Part shown: positions 35,601-43,509 of the stretch, piece by piece | Layout of the letters: each line of letters opens with the position of its first letter | Numbering within the stretch: position 1 is the first letter of the stretch | Source of the DNA: CAIXQW01 sp046049675 | GTDB lineage: Bacteria > Bacteroidota > Bacteroidia > Chitinophagales > Chitinophagaceae | Assembly (NCBI GenBank): GCA_046049675.1 | Contig: JBJORA010000091.1 | Coordinates: 1-44,082 of the forward strand | Reading direction: 5' to 3' | Length of the DNA stretch: 44,082 nucleotides | Program-made: the position numbers and the translations under genes | The notes under the pieces: model-generated | Databases searched by the model: none | What the model was told of the DNA's origin: nothing | The model's input: the letters and a program-made list of their open reading frames with translations, nothing else

Positions 35601-38600
35601 CTGTATTACGGTACAACAATACCAATAAGTGGCACGCCCCTTGTACTAACTAGCCCAACATATACACTTAGTAATCTTGCATATAATACAAGTTATGGAT
35701 GGCGCTTAGAGGTAGAGGATGCTGATGGCGAACAGCTTAGTACGAGTAATTTTTGGTTTACAACACCAATTGAAACCACTGCTCCTACTGGCACGTTGAA
35801 TATCGAAGCTGGCTCGCCAACATGTAACTCACTACTTGTTACGCTCAATATAAATGCAACTGATGTTGGCGGAACGGTTACATATATGCGCTTTAGTAAT
35901 GATGGCATTAATTGGACATATTGGTATCCCTATCAGTCAATTAAAGCGCCATGGGATTTATCTGCTTACGGAGGTTCCACGGCTTCTGGAGTAAAAACAG
36001 TCTATGCGCAGTTTAAGGACAATTCAAACAACATCAGTCAGAATATTGTTGACCAGATTTCGCTTGTGTCAGGAGCAAAGGGTTTTTTTACAGTTCGTGA
36101 TAAGACATTTGCTAGCTTGCGTATGGCAAACGAGTACGCAATAAGTGGAGACACTATTTGGGCTTCTCCAGGCTACTATGATTTAACCAGCGACATTAAC
36201 GGTAGTCCTTATTCATTAATTAGTACAACGCAAAATATAGGTGTTTGCTTGAAAAACGGTGTAAGCTTAATAGGAAGCGGCATTGATGTTACTACTTTTA
36301 GTTACCCTAATACAGGAATAGGAAGAGGCTTTGAAGGTGCAGGCAACAATTATTTTGCACACTTTACACTAAATGGCGGCGGTGTTGCTATTCAATTTAA
36401 TACGGTTACAAATATCAAAATCTTTGATTGCCATTTTAAGAATGCCAATAATGGCGGCGGGTTCAACTATGGGGCAGGTTCGAGTAATATTACTGTTAGC
36501 AGATGTATTTTTTCAGGAATGAACTCTTTTGCTTTCAGGTGCAATAGTGTTAATAGTTTAAAATTTTACAATAACACCCTCGTCAATAATGGTGTTGGAG
36601 CATTATCAATTTATGGCAGTAGCAATCTAGTAGAAATAAAGAATAATATTGTTGCAAAGAATAAGAATGATGCTATCACAATTGAATTGACAACCAATAA
36701 TCTTACTTTTGCTAATAATAACGTTTGGGATAATAAGTTCGGGATTAACAGTCCTGTTGAAGATTATCTTGCAAATGCTAGCTACTTAAGTAATCAGACA
36801 GGCATAAATAATAATGTAAGTGTTGACCCGCAGTTTAATAGCTACAGCAATAATGACTTTACGCTTAATTGCGGTAATTCGCCAATGCTTAATATAGGTG
36901 CAAATTTAGTAGGAATTGACTTTGCGGGCACTGCACCAGATTTAGGCTACAAAGAATGCAATGGGATCGGAACTTTAAGTATTTCTGGTAATCAAGTTTC
37001 AGCAAATTATACAGTACTATATCCAAACGGAACCAGTACTGTTATTGCCAATTCTGGAACAATTAATAACCTTGCAAGCGGTGTCTATTTCATAAAACCT
37101 TCGCCAATATTAAACTATCGGTCTCCTAGTGTAAGAGCTGTATTTGTTGGGGCAACAGGTACAGCAAATTATTATGGTAATTATTTAAGTGACAGCTACC
37201 CACCACTTGCGCACATACATCTAAATGCAGATGATCAGTTGGCAATCAGCCCGTACGTAACGATTTATAGTGAATTACAGGATGCTGAAGGAACAATGGT
37301 AGGAGGATTAATGCAATTTAGCAATGATGGTATCACTTGGTCTCCAATAGAAACTTTTAACCGGAAAAAATTATTATGGGATTTGCGGGCATTTGGCGGA
37401 AATGCAGCAGCAGGCACAAAGCTAGTGTACGCTCGTTATGCTGATAATAATGCAAATTGGACTAGCATAATTGTTGATTCAATATCCTTTTACCCTACTG
37501 CTAAGATATATACTATTGCTGCCGTAGATTCAGCTTACATAGGTGATACAACCTTTGCAATGCAAGCTGGCGATTGGTTGTTCTTAAACGAAGAAAAAGC
37601 CTATGAGTGGAAAGGCCATGTAAACGGCAATTACTTTTGGAGTTCGCAATCTTTTGCGAAACCGATGAAGATTATTGGAGTAAGTAATAAAAGTACGCTT
37701 AAGTTAAACTATAGCTTTACTTTCAATCAAGCTACAACAATCTCCAATGCCACCCTAAAACGTGTTGGTACCTTCAATAACTTTAGCTTGACAGGTTCAA
37801 AAATTTGCCTAACGAATGTGATATTCGATTCTCTTATACCTACAATTGCAGTGCCAAATAATCTGGGAAGAGTTACAATTAGCAACTCTGTGTTTCATCA
37901 CATCAGAACAAATAGTACTGTTGCGCTACTGAATATGAATTCTACACGTGCAAAAACGTACTTGTACAATAATCTATTTGATGGCCAAATACCTTCAAGT
38001 ATAACCGTAACTGATAAGGCAGGCATTCAGTTCTTAACGGCTGACACAAACAGTACATGCAATTTGTATAATAATATCATTCAGAATTTTGACGTTTCAT
38101 CTAGTAATAGTTACGGTGTTTATCTATCTAGTTTTTGGGGTTCAGATGCGAGTATAAGGAATAACTGTTTTTTTAACAATGCCGTGAATATTAAATATGC
38201 TCCCGGAGTGGTTATGACGGGTGAAATCGCTACTTTGTCAACAAACCCTAATTTAAACAGTAACTTCACATTGCCTTTGAATTCTACACTAAAAAACTCA
38301 GGTTTAGAACAGGATTTTTATCGTGACCATGATGGCTCGTCGAATGACATTGGCATTCAAGGGGGAATACTTTACAATACCTCTCCTATACCTAATTTTT
38401 CGATCACCCCGCCTGCTGGAAGCGTGGGAACCATCTTTCAATTGAGTGCAGCTGCTAGTAGTGATGCACAGACTCCTCCAAATCAATTGCAATACCGCTG
38501 GGACATTAACGGAGACGGTGTTTTTGACACACCATTTATGTTAAATCCTGATACATCTTTTATTGCTAGTACTACAGACCCTAATAACCAAATTGTTTTA

Positions 38601-41177
38601 TGGGTCTTTGACGAACATATGCAGCCTGCAATACTTCGCAAACCAAATCCCGCTATACCTGTATCCTTTCAGCTTAGTACGTTACAGAATTATTATTGCG
38701 CTGCTGATACAATTGGTGTTGCTTACAATATTGGAGGTTTATCTTTTAGTCCAAATAATATTTTCAATGTAATATTAGAGCAATTACCAACTGGTACTGG
38801 AACATATACAATTGGTTCTGTTGCTAGTGCATCGAATATCGACACTTTACGTATAATACTGCCAAATGCCATTGCTGGCGATTCATTTAGGGTTAAGCTA
38901 CAATCATCAGCACCTAATTTTGAATTTGCTTTTTCTAACTATTTCTCAATTAGGGCAAACAGTAGTCCTGTAATTTTGAATTTGCCCACGGTAGTACTTA
39001 GTCCTGGAAGTGCATTTACACTGCAGGCAAACCAAAGTCCATGTAGCTGGCATATTAATGGCAACCTCAGTAATGTAGTTGATATAAGTAGTTTAGGGCA
39101 GGGAAGCCATACAGTGCAAGTAGTATGTGACACTGGATGCAGTGTGCCCCATACACAGACTTTTAATATTGCTTCTGCTTCGTCATCTATTTCTGTCAAT
39201 AATTTGCCTTCTGCTTCATACTGTGCAGGAAGTAACCTTAAGGTAATTTACAGCTATAATGGGTCAGTGACAAGTAGTGTTTCTGTCGTAGCTGAATTGA
39301 GTAATTCTACAGGGTCATTTGCAAATCCATTAATAGTAGGCAGTAAGCCAATTGCCGCTAGTGATAGTTTGGATATTATTTTGCCGCAAAATTCTACATT
39401 TGCAACAACGTATAAATTGCGATTAATAGCAACGGATGGCTTGGTGAGACCAGATTCAACTACACCATTTACAATTAAAGCTGTGGTTACACCAACATGC
39501 ATTGTATCAGCAAATACAAACAGTGTTTGTGAAGGGCAACCAATTACTTTTAATGCTAGTGGAACGAACTGGGGCAGTATTCCAATAACGCGATGGTTGG
39601 TTGATGGTGATAGCGCAGGTAGTGGCGTTGCTTACACAACCTCGAGCTTGCATCATGGAGCACAAGTACAATTTAAAGTTAAGAGTAGCAGTCAGTGCGC
39701 GAATCAAGCTCCAACTACGAGCACCACAATTTATCCACAGATTAATCCTTTAATACAACCTTACTCTGAAATATATGGATTGACTGATGTTGTTTGTAAT
39801 CAAAATAATGATACGTTGTACCTTGTTACGACTGCTACTAGTATTGCTAGCTATCAATGGCTAAAGAATGGGCTAGCTATTAGTAATAGTAACGCACCAG
39901 TGTTAGGCATTGTTGGCTCCGCTACACAACAATCGGATAATTATCAGGTGGTAACTTCCATGGGTCAAGGTTGCTATAGTAAGCAGAGCGATACAACACA
40001 GATTTTTACTATGCATAGTGAAAACCCCGCAGGTGTAACAGTGGTGGTATCGCCAAATGATACTATTTGCGGAGCTGGGCAAGTTACTTTGACGGCTTCA
40101 GGCTATCCCAATATTTCTTGGTCTAACAACATTCAAAATGGGGTGCCATTTTCCGCAACTACAAGCACATACACAGTAACTGCAACATCTAATTCAGGTT
40201 GCACTGGTTCAAAAGCAGTAAGTGTTTGGCAGCAACCTGGCATTAGCCTTACAATTTCACCTCAACAACAAGTAACTAGTATTTGTCAAGGAACACCAAC
40301 AGTGTTGTCTGCAACAGGTGCTGCAACATCAATCAACTGGTCTGGCGGCATTGCTAATGGAGTAACATTTGTACCAAATTCCAGTGCAACATACACCGTT
40401 ACAGCTAGTAATTCGTTAGGTTGTACAACTTCGCAAGTACGCACTATTACAGTTCTTCCACCACCAGTTATTGCTGTTACAGCTACTCCTAGCGACTACA
40501 ATTGCATTGGTGTTCCAGTTACGTTAAATGCGAGCGGAGCAAGTTCCTTCACAATTTCTAATTCAGTAGTAAATGGCGTGCAATTCATACCGAGTGGCAC
40601 TACAAACTATACCGTAACTGGCACTAGCAGTTCAGGCTGCACTAGTAGCACAATTAAAACAATCGGGGCAGGTATTTGCACCTCTTGCGGCACAGATATA
40701 GTAATTTCTACTGGACCATACTCAATTTTACTGCAAGAAAGTTCAACCTTTATTGAAAATTCTGGAGGCGTCAGCATTGATTCAAATGTATTTGTTGTTT
40801 GGGATGCTGCTCCAACAAGTTATGTTCTATTGCAACCAGGGTTTAACGCAAAGCAAGGCTCAATCTTTGTGGCGCAAGCACAAAGTGGTTGTGGTGGTGG
40901 TTCACCGCAGAGACTAGCGGATACCTTAATTAACCAACTCAGTAAGGTGTCGTCAACGGCTGTGGTTGTTTATCCGAATCCAACCACAGGATTAATTACA
41001 ATTACCCATGATTCTAGCTATAGAAATTTTGTGATATACGATGTCAAAGGCGCTAAATTGAAAGAGGTTGTTGGACAATTTAGAAATGGAACTATTTTGG
41101 ACCTGAGTAGTTTCGCTAACGGCATCTATTTTATCGAGTCAAAGGGTGTAATTATTAGCAAAGTAATTAAGGAGTAA
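32640..41177 (+). CDS. Giant T9SS cargo: M23 peptidase, three SLH domains, beta-helices and Ig-like repeats
   Basis: From the ATG at 32640 the protein has 2,845 residues; a GTG at 32631 is possible. Order: signal peptide ending SITVNG; M23 metallopeptidase with H109/D113 (HSGEDW), YGHLD and H210/H212 (GDHLHFE), all zinc ligands present; three SLH-like domains at about residues 374-430 (KFWPNNMVTRAQLVKVV), 445-505 and 525-605; an Ig/ASPM-type domain near 757-850; fibronectin III at about 855-945; two copies of a FSNDGxxW...WDLxAxGG module; two parallel beta-helix regions at about 1147-1420 and 1627-1890; a PKD-like domain; three Ig-like repeats at about 2463-2675; a coat-hanger-like domain (LLQPGFNAKQGS); and a type A T9SS tail (YPNPTTGLITI). 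It is likely exported and retained at the surface, with peptidoglycan-related activity. Confidence 0.9.
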   Translation: MKVSEIFKIPLIWLHVLLVLNLACSITVNGQSTVIADRFDYPIGDRGLDGAGNPYELQEHVSAYGGESKNDLFPNNLTINATRTGNAPNDSWYISQDLGSYYTQTFKYHSGEDWNYKTSLGSVGDVEADSAVYSIANGYVVYYGDWGTKGKVLGIRHHLPGGTIVHSIYGHLDNLVFTQSQLAAVSVSPIQVARGQKIGEIGSISNLGDHLHFEIREVGLISNLYPNDYPDGSGYYSSANNLLNDSYIDPSDFIDAHRYSAQPINNDLDIYAGTRTAPLSNMLVWFDFPGISGSSFTISNISINNSGYNATNVVSGSKWAVGGDKAIFRLNMVPGYSQGAAAKLGPYSFSFDITYGGQTKSYSSKKLYFTNIDSFDDIKNHAWYTEYMDRGIRNGLFKGSLNTGTGAPYKFWPNNMVTRAQLVKVVVSAKLQLDSTLQVTTAGTPPKDINNQPLSSSHPLYSYVMTAKSKGWLPIYGAPYDTFYVDQPISIAELAYILNKAFNLVNLGANAKVKHHLGNNTIDVSPYSNSPFLAHVENLNKIYYEWETTNGQTKSQNLGSLFLPTISTYTPSPSPQNQPSFTIQAKNPVSRALMAQVLTNAYLFAARAQNSSYVFPSQNQGYAPPSMNLPSGIENYFVIGNEPEGPDEPVGNLPSQSTGLQSSYTITAGQSLILEHASNYDAANGGVPLFFYWSVNGGDTLETLEGSNRKVRFIPDNVTATTIYNLYTSATNTNGMRREYYIEITVNPAGGSSGSGIAVTPSSMFFSASQPGVYTQNITVNNVGMASATITLAVQSGTAFSVPTGTFTIAPSASISLPISYSPTYTSINNAILDVIHAGGSTLQVQLSGSNLLQATLTPPTSFYAAAYNSNGFELTWSAVSGATQYSVEVAADPAFTNIIFNSNFTNSVFNTVVTPGCIFGDYYCRVRAQNGSNISPWTTITYFYNANVSPILDYANFLPVQYDTLSTNTAVLHFPLLCGNTPATYKLYYGTTIPISGTPLVLTSPTYTLSNLAYNTSYGWRLEVEDADGEQLSTSNFWFTTPIETTAPTGTLNIEAGSPTCNSLLVTLNINATDVGGTVTYMRFSNDGINWTYWYPYQSIKAPWDLSAYGGSTASGVKTVYAQFKDNSNNISQNIVDQISLVSGAKGFFTVRDKTFASLRMANEYAISGDTIWASPGYYDLTSDINGSPYSLISTTQNIGVCLKNGVSLIGSGIDVTTFSYPNTGIGRGFEGAGNNYFAHFTLNGGGVAIQFNTVTNIKIFDCHFKNANNGGGFNYGAGSSNITVSRCIFSGMNSFAFRCNSVNSLKFYNNTLVNNGVGALSIYGSSNLVEIKNNIVAKNKNDAITIELTTNNLTFANNNVWDNKFGINSPVEDYLANASYLSNQTGINNNVSVDPQFNSYSNNDFTLNCGNSPMLNIGANLVGIDFAGTAPDLGYKECNGIGTLSISGNQVSANYTVLYPNGTSTVIANSGTINNLASGVYFIKPSPILNYRSPSVRAVFVGATGTANYYGNYLSDSYPPLAHIHLNADDQLAISPYVTIYSELQDAEGTMVGGLMQFSNDGITWSPIETFNRKKLLWDLRAFGGNAAAGTKLVYARYADNNANWTSIIVDSISFYPTAKIYTIAAVDSAYIGDTTFAMQAGDWLFLNEEKAYEWKGHVNGNYFWSSQSFAKPMKIIGVSNKSTLKLNYSFTFNQATTISNATLKRVGTFNNFSLTGSKICLTNVIFDSLIPTIAVPNNLGRVTISNSVFHHIRTNSTVALLNMNSTRAKTYLYNNLFDGQIPSSITVTDKAGIQFLTADTNSTCNLYNNIIQNFDVSSSNSYGVYLSSFWGSDASIRNNCFFNNAVNIKYAPGVVMTGEIATLSTNPNLNSNFTLPLNSTLKNSGLEQDFYRDHDGSSNDIGIQGGILYNTSPIPNFSITPPAGSVGTIFQLSAAASSDAQTPPNQLQYRWDINGDGVFDTPFMLNPDTSFIASTTDPNNQIVLWVFDEHMQPAILRKPNPAIPVSFQLSTLQNYYCAADTIGVAYNIGGLSFSPNNIFNVILEQLPTGTGTYTIGSVASASNIDTLRIILPNAIAGDSFRVKLQSSAPNFEFAFSNYFSIRANSSPVILNLPTVVLSPGSAFTLQANQSPCSWHINGNLSNVVDISSLGQGSHTVQVVCDTGCSVPHTQTFNIASASSSISVNNLPSASYCAGSNLKVIYSYNGSVTSSVSVVAELSNSTGSFANPLIVGSKPIAASDSLDIILPQNSTFATTYKLRLIATDGLVRPDSTTPFTIKAVVTPTCIVSANTNSVCEGQPITFNASGTNWGSIPITRWLVDGDSAGSGVAYTTSSLHHGAQVQFKVKSSSQCANQAPTTSTTIYPQINPLIQPYSEIYGLTDVVCNQNNDTLYLVTTATSIASYQWLKNGLAISNSNAPVLGIVGSATQQSDNYQVVTSMGQGCYSKQSDTTQIFTMHSENPAGVTVVVSPNDTICGAGQVTLTASGYPNISWSNNIQNGVPFSATTSTYTVTATSNSGCTGSKAVSVWQQPGISLTISPQQQVTSICQGTPTVLSATGAATSINWSGGIANGVTFVPNSSATYTVTASNSLGCTTSQVRTITVLPPPVIAVTATPSDYNCIGVPVTLNASGASSFTISNSVVNGVQFIPSGTTNYTVTGTSSSGCTSSTIKTIGAGICTSCGTDIVISTGPYSILLQESSTFIENSGGVSIDSNVFVVWDAAPTSYVLLQPGFNAKQGSIFVAQAQSGCGGGSPQRLADTLINQLSKVSSTAVVVYPNPTTGLITITHDSSYRNFVIYDVKGAKLKEVVGQFRNGTILDLSSFANGIYFIESKGVIISKVIKE

Positions 41178-41212
41178 AATGTAAATAAACAGTAATTATA
41201 AAATCAAAGAGT

Positions 41213-42235
41213 ATGAAAAAGTATATTATTTTCTTGGCATTAGTATCAAATTTTGGAACAGCAAGAGCACAGCTTTTTAGCAGTGGTAATAATACCATTA
41301 GTGGTACACGTGTAGGAATTGGAATTAACACTCCTGCTACTCTACTTCATGTAATGGGCAATAGCACAAGTACTGAGGTATTGCGAATTCAGAATAATGC
41401 AACGAACAGCACTACACGCTTTACCCTTTTCAATGATGGAGGTACTAACACTAGAGCTACATTCACGAAATATAGCAGCATTTATGCAGGTGGCTATACG
41501 AGTTTAACTAGTCAGTTTCCTCTAGCTAATTTGTTTGCATTTGGGAACGTTAAAGGTGCACTGATGTTGAATGCAGCGGGTTCAATAGGCATTTCATATT
41601 ATAATGGTACTGCAAATAAGTTGCGATTTTTTGTTGATACTACAGCAAGAACTAGTATTGGTGGAAGTGCTTGGCCTAAAAGTCATGTTCATATCAATAA
41701 CACTGATGGGTCTGCGGATACGATTCGAATAACTAATAATGCAACGGGGCACAATACAGCAGACGGCTTGGTTTATGGAAATACTGGCAACAACGCCTTC
41801 ATTACAAACTTAGAGGCTGGCAGCCTAATTTTTGGCACAAATGGCTTAGAGCGGCTTGCGATTAATAGCGCTGGTAGTATAACGATAGGAAGTGTTTCAA
41901 ATCCACCAGGTTATAAGTTGTATGTTGAACAGGGAATTCTTACTGAGAAGCTTAAAGTAGCGGTAAAGTCAACAAGCGAATGGAGTGATTTTGTATTTTC
42001 GCCTACGTACAAGTTATTGCCACTAAAAGAAGTGGGTAAGTATATTGACCAGAATAAGCATTTACCGCAGATGCCTAGTGCTGACCAAGTAGTTGCACAA
42101 GGTATAGATGTCGCTAAAATGGATGCATTGTTACTGCAAAAGATAGAAGAATTGACATTGTATTTAATCGAATTGCAGAAGCAAAACGATGAATTGCAGT
42201 CGCAACTTCAGCTCATTCAAGCAGAGCGAAGGTAA
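41213..42235 (+). CDS. Secreted tail-fibre/endosialidase-chaperone-like protein
   Basis: The 340-residue protein has signal peptide KKYIIFLALVSNFGTARA, then beta-strand-rich repeats typical of tail-fibre-like shafts (VGIGINTPATLLHV, ERLAINSAGSITIGSVS), and a C-terminal block common in Bacteroidota exported proteins: WSDFVFSPTYKLLPLKEVGK, HLPQMPSADQVVAQGIDV and a terminal coiled coil KIEELTLYLIELQKQNDELQ. It probably trimerises. No separate T9SS tail is seen. It starts 35 bases after the giant cargo gene and may be co-transcribed with it. Confidence 0.78.
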   Translation: MKKYIIFLALVSNFGTARAQLFSSGNNTISGTRVGIGINTPATLLHVMGNSTSTEVLRIQNNATNSTTRFTLFNDGGTNTRATFTKYSSIYAGGYTSLTSQFPLANLFAFGNVKGALMLNAAGSIGISYYNGTANKLRFFVDTTARTSIGGSAWPKSHVHINNTDGSADTIRITNNATGHNTADGLVYGNTGNNAFITNLEAGSLIFGTNGLERLAINSAGSITIGSVSNPPGYKLYVEQGILTEKLKVAVKSTSEWSDFVFSPTYKLLPLKEVGKYIDQNKHLPQMPSADQVVAQGIDVAKMDALLLQKIEELTLYLIELQKQNDELQSQLQLIQAERR

Positions 42236-42264
42236 CATTCTAGATAAACTAAATAACAAAACTA

Positions 42265-42303
42265 GAATTAAGCAGTGATTCCCTCATTTCTGCTAGTTAA
42301 TTC
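42265..42303 (+). terminator. Imperfect hairpin after the tail-fibre-like gene
   Basis: GAATTAAGCAG pairs with CTGCTAGTTAATTC across a 14-base loop with a 3-base bulge. It starts 29 bases after the stop codon. No T run follows immediately, so termination activity is uncertain. Confidence 0.35.
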
Positions 42304-42354
42304 GTTCACAACTCAAAGCTGCGGAGGCCTTTTTATTGATTTGCATTTTCATAA

Positions 42355-42375
42355 TTTGACGCATAAGACGTCAAA
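42355..42375. promoter_or_regulatory. Perfect inverted repeat upstream of the polysaccharide-locus promoter
   Basis: TTTGACG-N7-CGTCAAA (spacer CATAAGA) lies 22 bases upstream of the -33 element at 42398. The size and symmetry suit a dimeric DNA-binding protein, perhaps the adjacent winged-helix regulator acting on its own gene. The binding role is inference. Confidence 0.45.
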
Positions 42376-42397
42376 CTTCCGATTTGGGCTACCAAAA

Positions 42398-42428
42398 TTT
42401 GTCAGTTCCATAATATTGAGTAATTTTG
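42398..42428 (+). promoter_or_regulatory. Canonical Bacteroidota promoter (TTTG-N19-TAATTTTG)
   Basis: TTTG at 42398-42401 and TAATTTTG at 42421-42428 with a 19-base spacer match the Bacteroidota primary-sigma promoter. The ATG of the regulator gene is 13 bases after the -7 element, so the leader is very short. It probably drives the polysaccharide locus. Confidence 0.75.
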
Positions 42429-42441
42429 TTACTCGTTCTAC

Positions 42442-42963
42442 ATGATAGAAACTCTCATTTCTTCAAAAACACGCATTAAACTGCTCATGAAGTTCTTTTT
42501 GAACAGCAGCAATAGTGCTTATTTGCGCGGTTTGGAGGAGGAATTTCAAGAAAGTACCAACTCTATACGGGTAGAACTCAACAGGCTAGAGGAAGCAAAT
42601 ATGCTTAAAAGCTCTAGCCAAGGCAACAAAAAGGTTTATCGCGCTAATATCGCCCATCCTCTTTTCGATGATGTAAAGAATATTGTGCGTAAGCATCTTG
42701 GTATCGATACTATTATTGAGAACGTTATCAAAAACTTAGGAAACCTAGAAAGTGCCTATTTAACGGGTGCTTTATGTAAAGGCCTAGACTCTGATACAAT
42801 AAATATTGTGCTTATTGGCGACGTAAATGAAGCCTATTTGCAACAAATTATAGCAAAAAGTGAGCAGCTTGTGCATCGCAAAATTGTGTACGAATTACTG
42901 CCTGCTGGCACACCTTATAGTGTCGAACAACAGGGAACCATGCTATTGTGGCAAAGCATGTAA
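42442..42963 (+). CDS. Winged-helix regulator with nucleotidyltransferase-like C-terminus, polysaccharide-locus type
   Basis: The 173-residue protein has an N-terminal winged-helix domain (TRIKLLMKFFLNSSNSAYLR, then STNSIRVELNRLEEANMLK, recognition helix, and a wing GNKKVYRAN). The C-terminal half (ESAYLTGALCKGL, INIVLIGDVNE) resembles a degenerate nucleotidyltransferase fold without obvious catalytic acids. Proteins of this kind head capsule and exopolysaccharide clusters in Bacteroidota, just before UpxY, as here. The gene has its own canonical promoter and an inverted repeat upstream. Confidence 0.8.
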   Translation: MIETLISSKTRIKLLMKFFLNSSNSAYLRGLEEEFQESTNSIRVELNRLEEANMLKSSSQGNKKVYRANIAHPLFDDVKNIVRKHLGIDTIIENVIKNLGNLESAYLTGALCKGLDSDTINIVLIGDVNEAYLQQIIAKSEQLVHRKIVYELLPAGTPYSVEQQGTMLLWQSM

Positions 42964-43035
42964 CTTGGCAAAAATAACACCGCCACAAAAGAAAAATCTC
43001 TGTGACTGAGGGGGCGAAGCTATGCCTACACTACA

Positions 43036-43509
43036 ATGAATTGGTATGCAGTTTATACAAAACCTCGGTGGGAAAAGAAAGTGCATAATGCACTGATAAA
43101 CAATAAAATAGAGGCGTATTTGCCGCTACAAAAAACAGTAAAAAGGTATAGTGACCGTATCAAGAAAGTTGAAGAGATTATCATACCGAGCTATGTGTTT
43201 GTAAGGTTGGGTAAAGATAATTTAGGTGCAATCAGATATATAGACGGTATTGTGAATTTTGTATACTGGCTTGGTAAACCAGCAATTGTAAGCGATAGCG
43301 ACATTAATATTCTTAGACTAAGCCTTGAGAGTGGTGCAAGTATAGAGCTTGCTGCGCTGGTGCCAGGTAAAAAAATAACGATCAAAAATAACTTCTTGTT
43401 TAATGAGCCTGCTCGAGTCATTAAACAAACCAAGCATTCAGTCACTTTGTTGCTAACAGAGTTACAATTAACTATTACAATCAAAAATTCTACTTTAATA
43501 CATGAGTAA
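43036..43509 (+). CDS. UpxY/NusG-like transcription antiterminator
   Basis: The 157-residue protein has an N-terminal NGN domain (NWYAVYTKPRWEKKVHNALI, EAYLPLQKTVKRYSDR, IIPSYVFVRL, YIDGIVNFVYWLGKPAIVSD) and a C-terminal KOW-like part. UpxY proteins in Bacteroides act on the leader of their own polysaccharide operon to prevent early termination. The stop overlaps the start of the next gene by 8 bases (ATGAGTAA), implying translational coupling. A 72-base gap separates it from the regulator upstream. Confidence 0.9.
   Translation: MNWYAVYTKPRWEKKVHNALINNKIEAYLPLQKTVKRYSDRIKKVEEIIIPSYVFVRLGKDNLGAIRYIDGIVNFVYWLGKPAIVSDSDINILRLSLESGASIELAALVPGKKITIKNNFLFNEPARVIKQTKHSVTLLLTELQLTITIKNSTLIHE

Noticed and set aside
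42311..42337. Terminator at AAAGCTGC...GCCTTTTT
   Set aside because: Only a few bases pair convincingly; the T run is suggestive but the stem is too weak to call.
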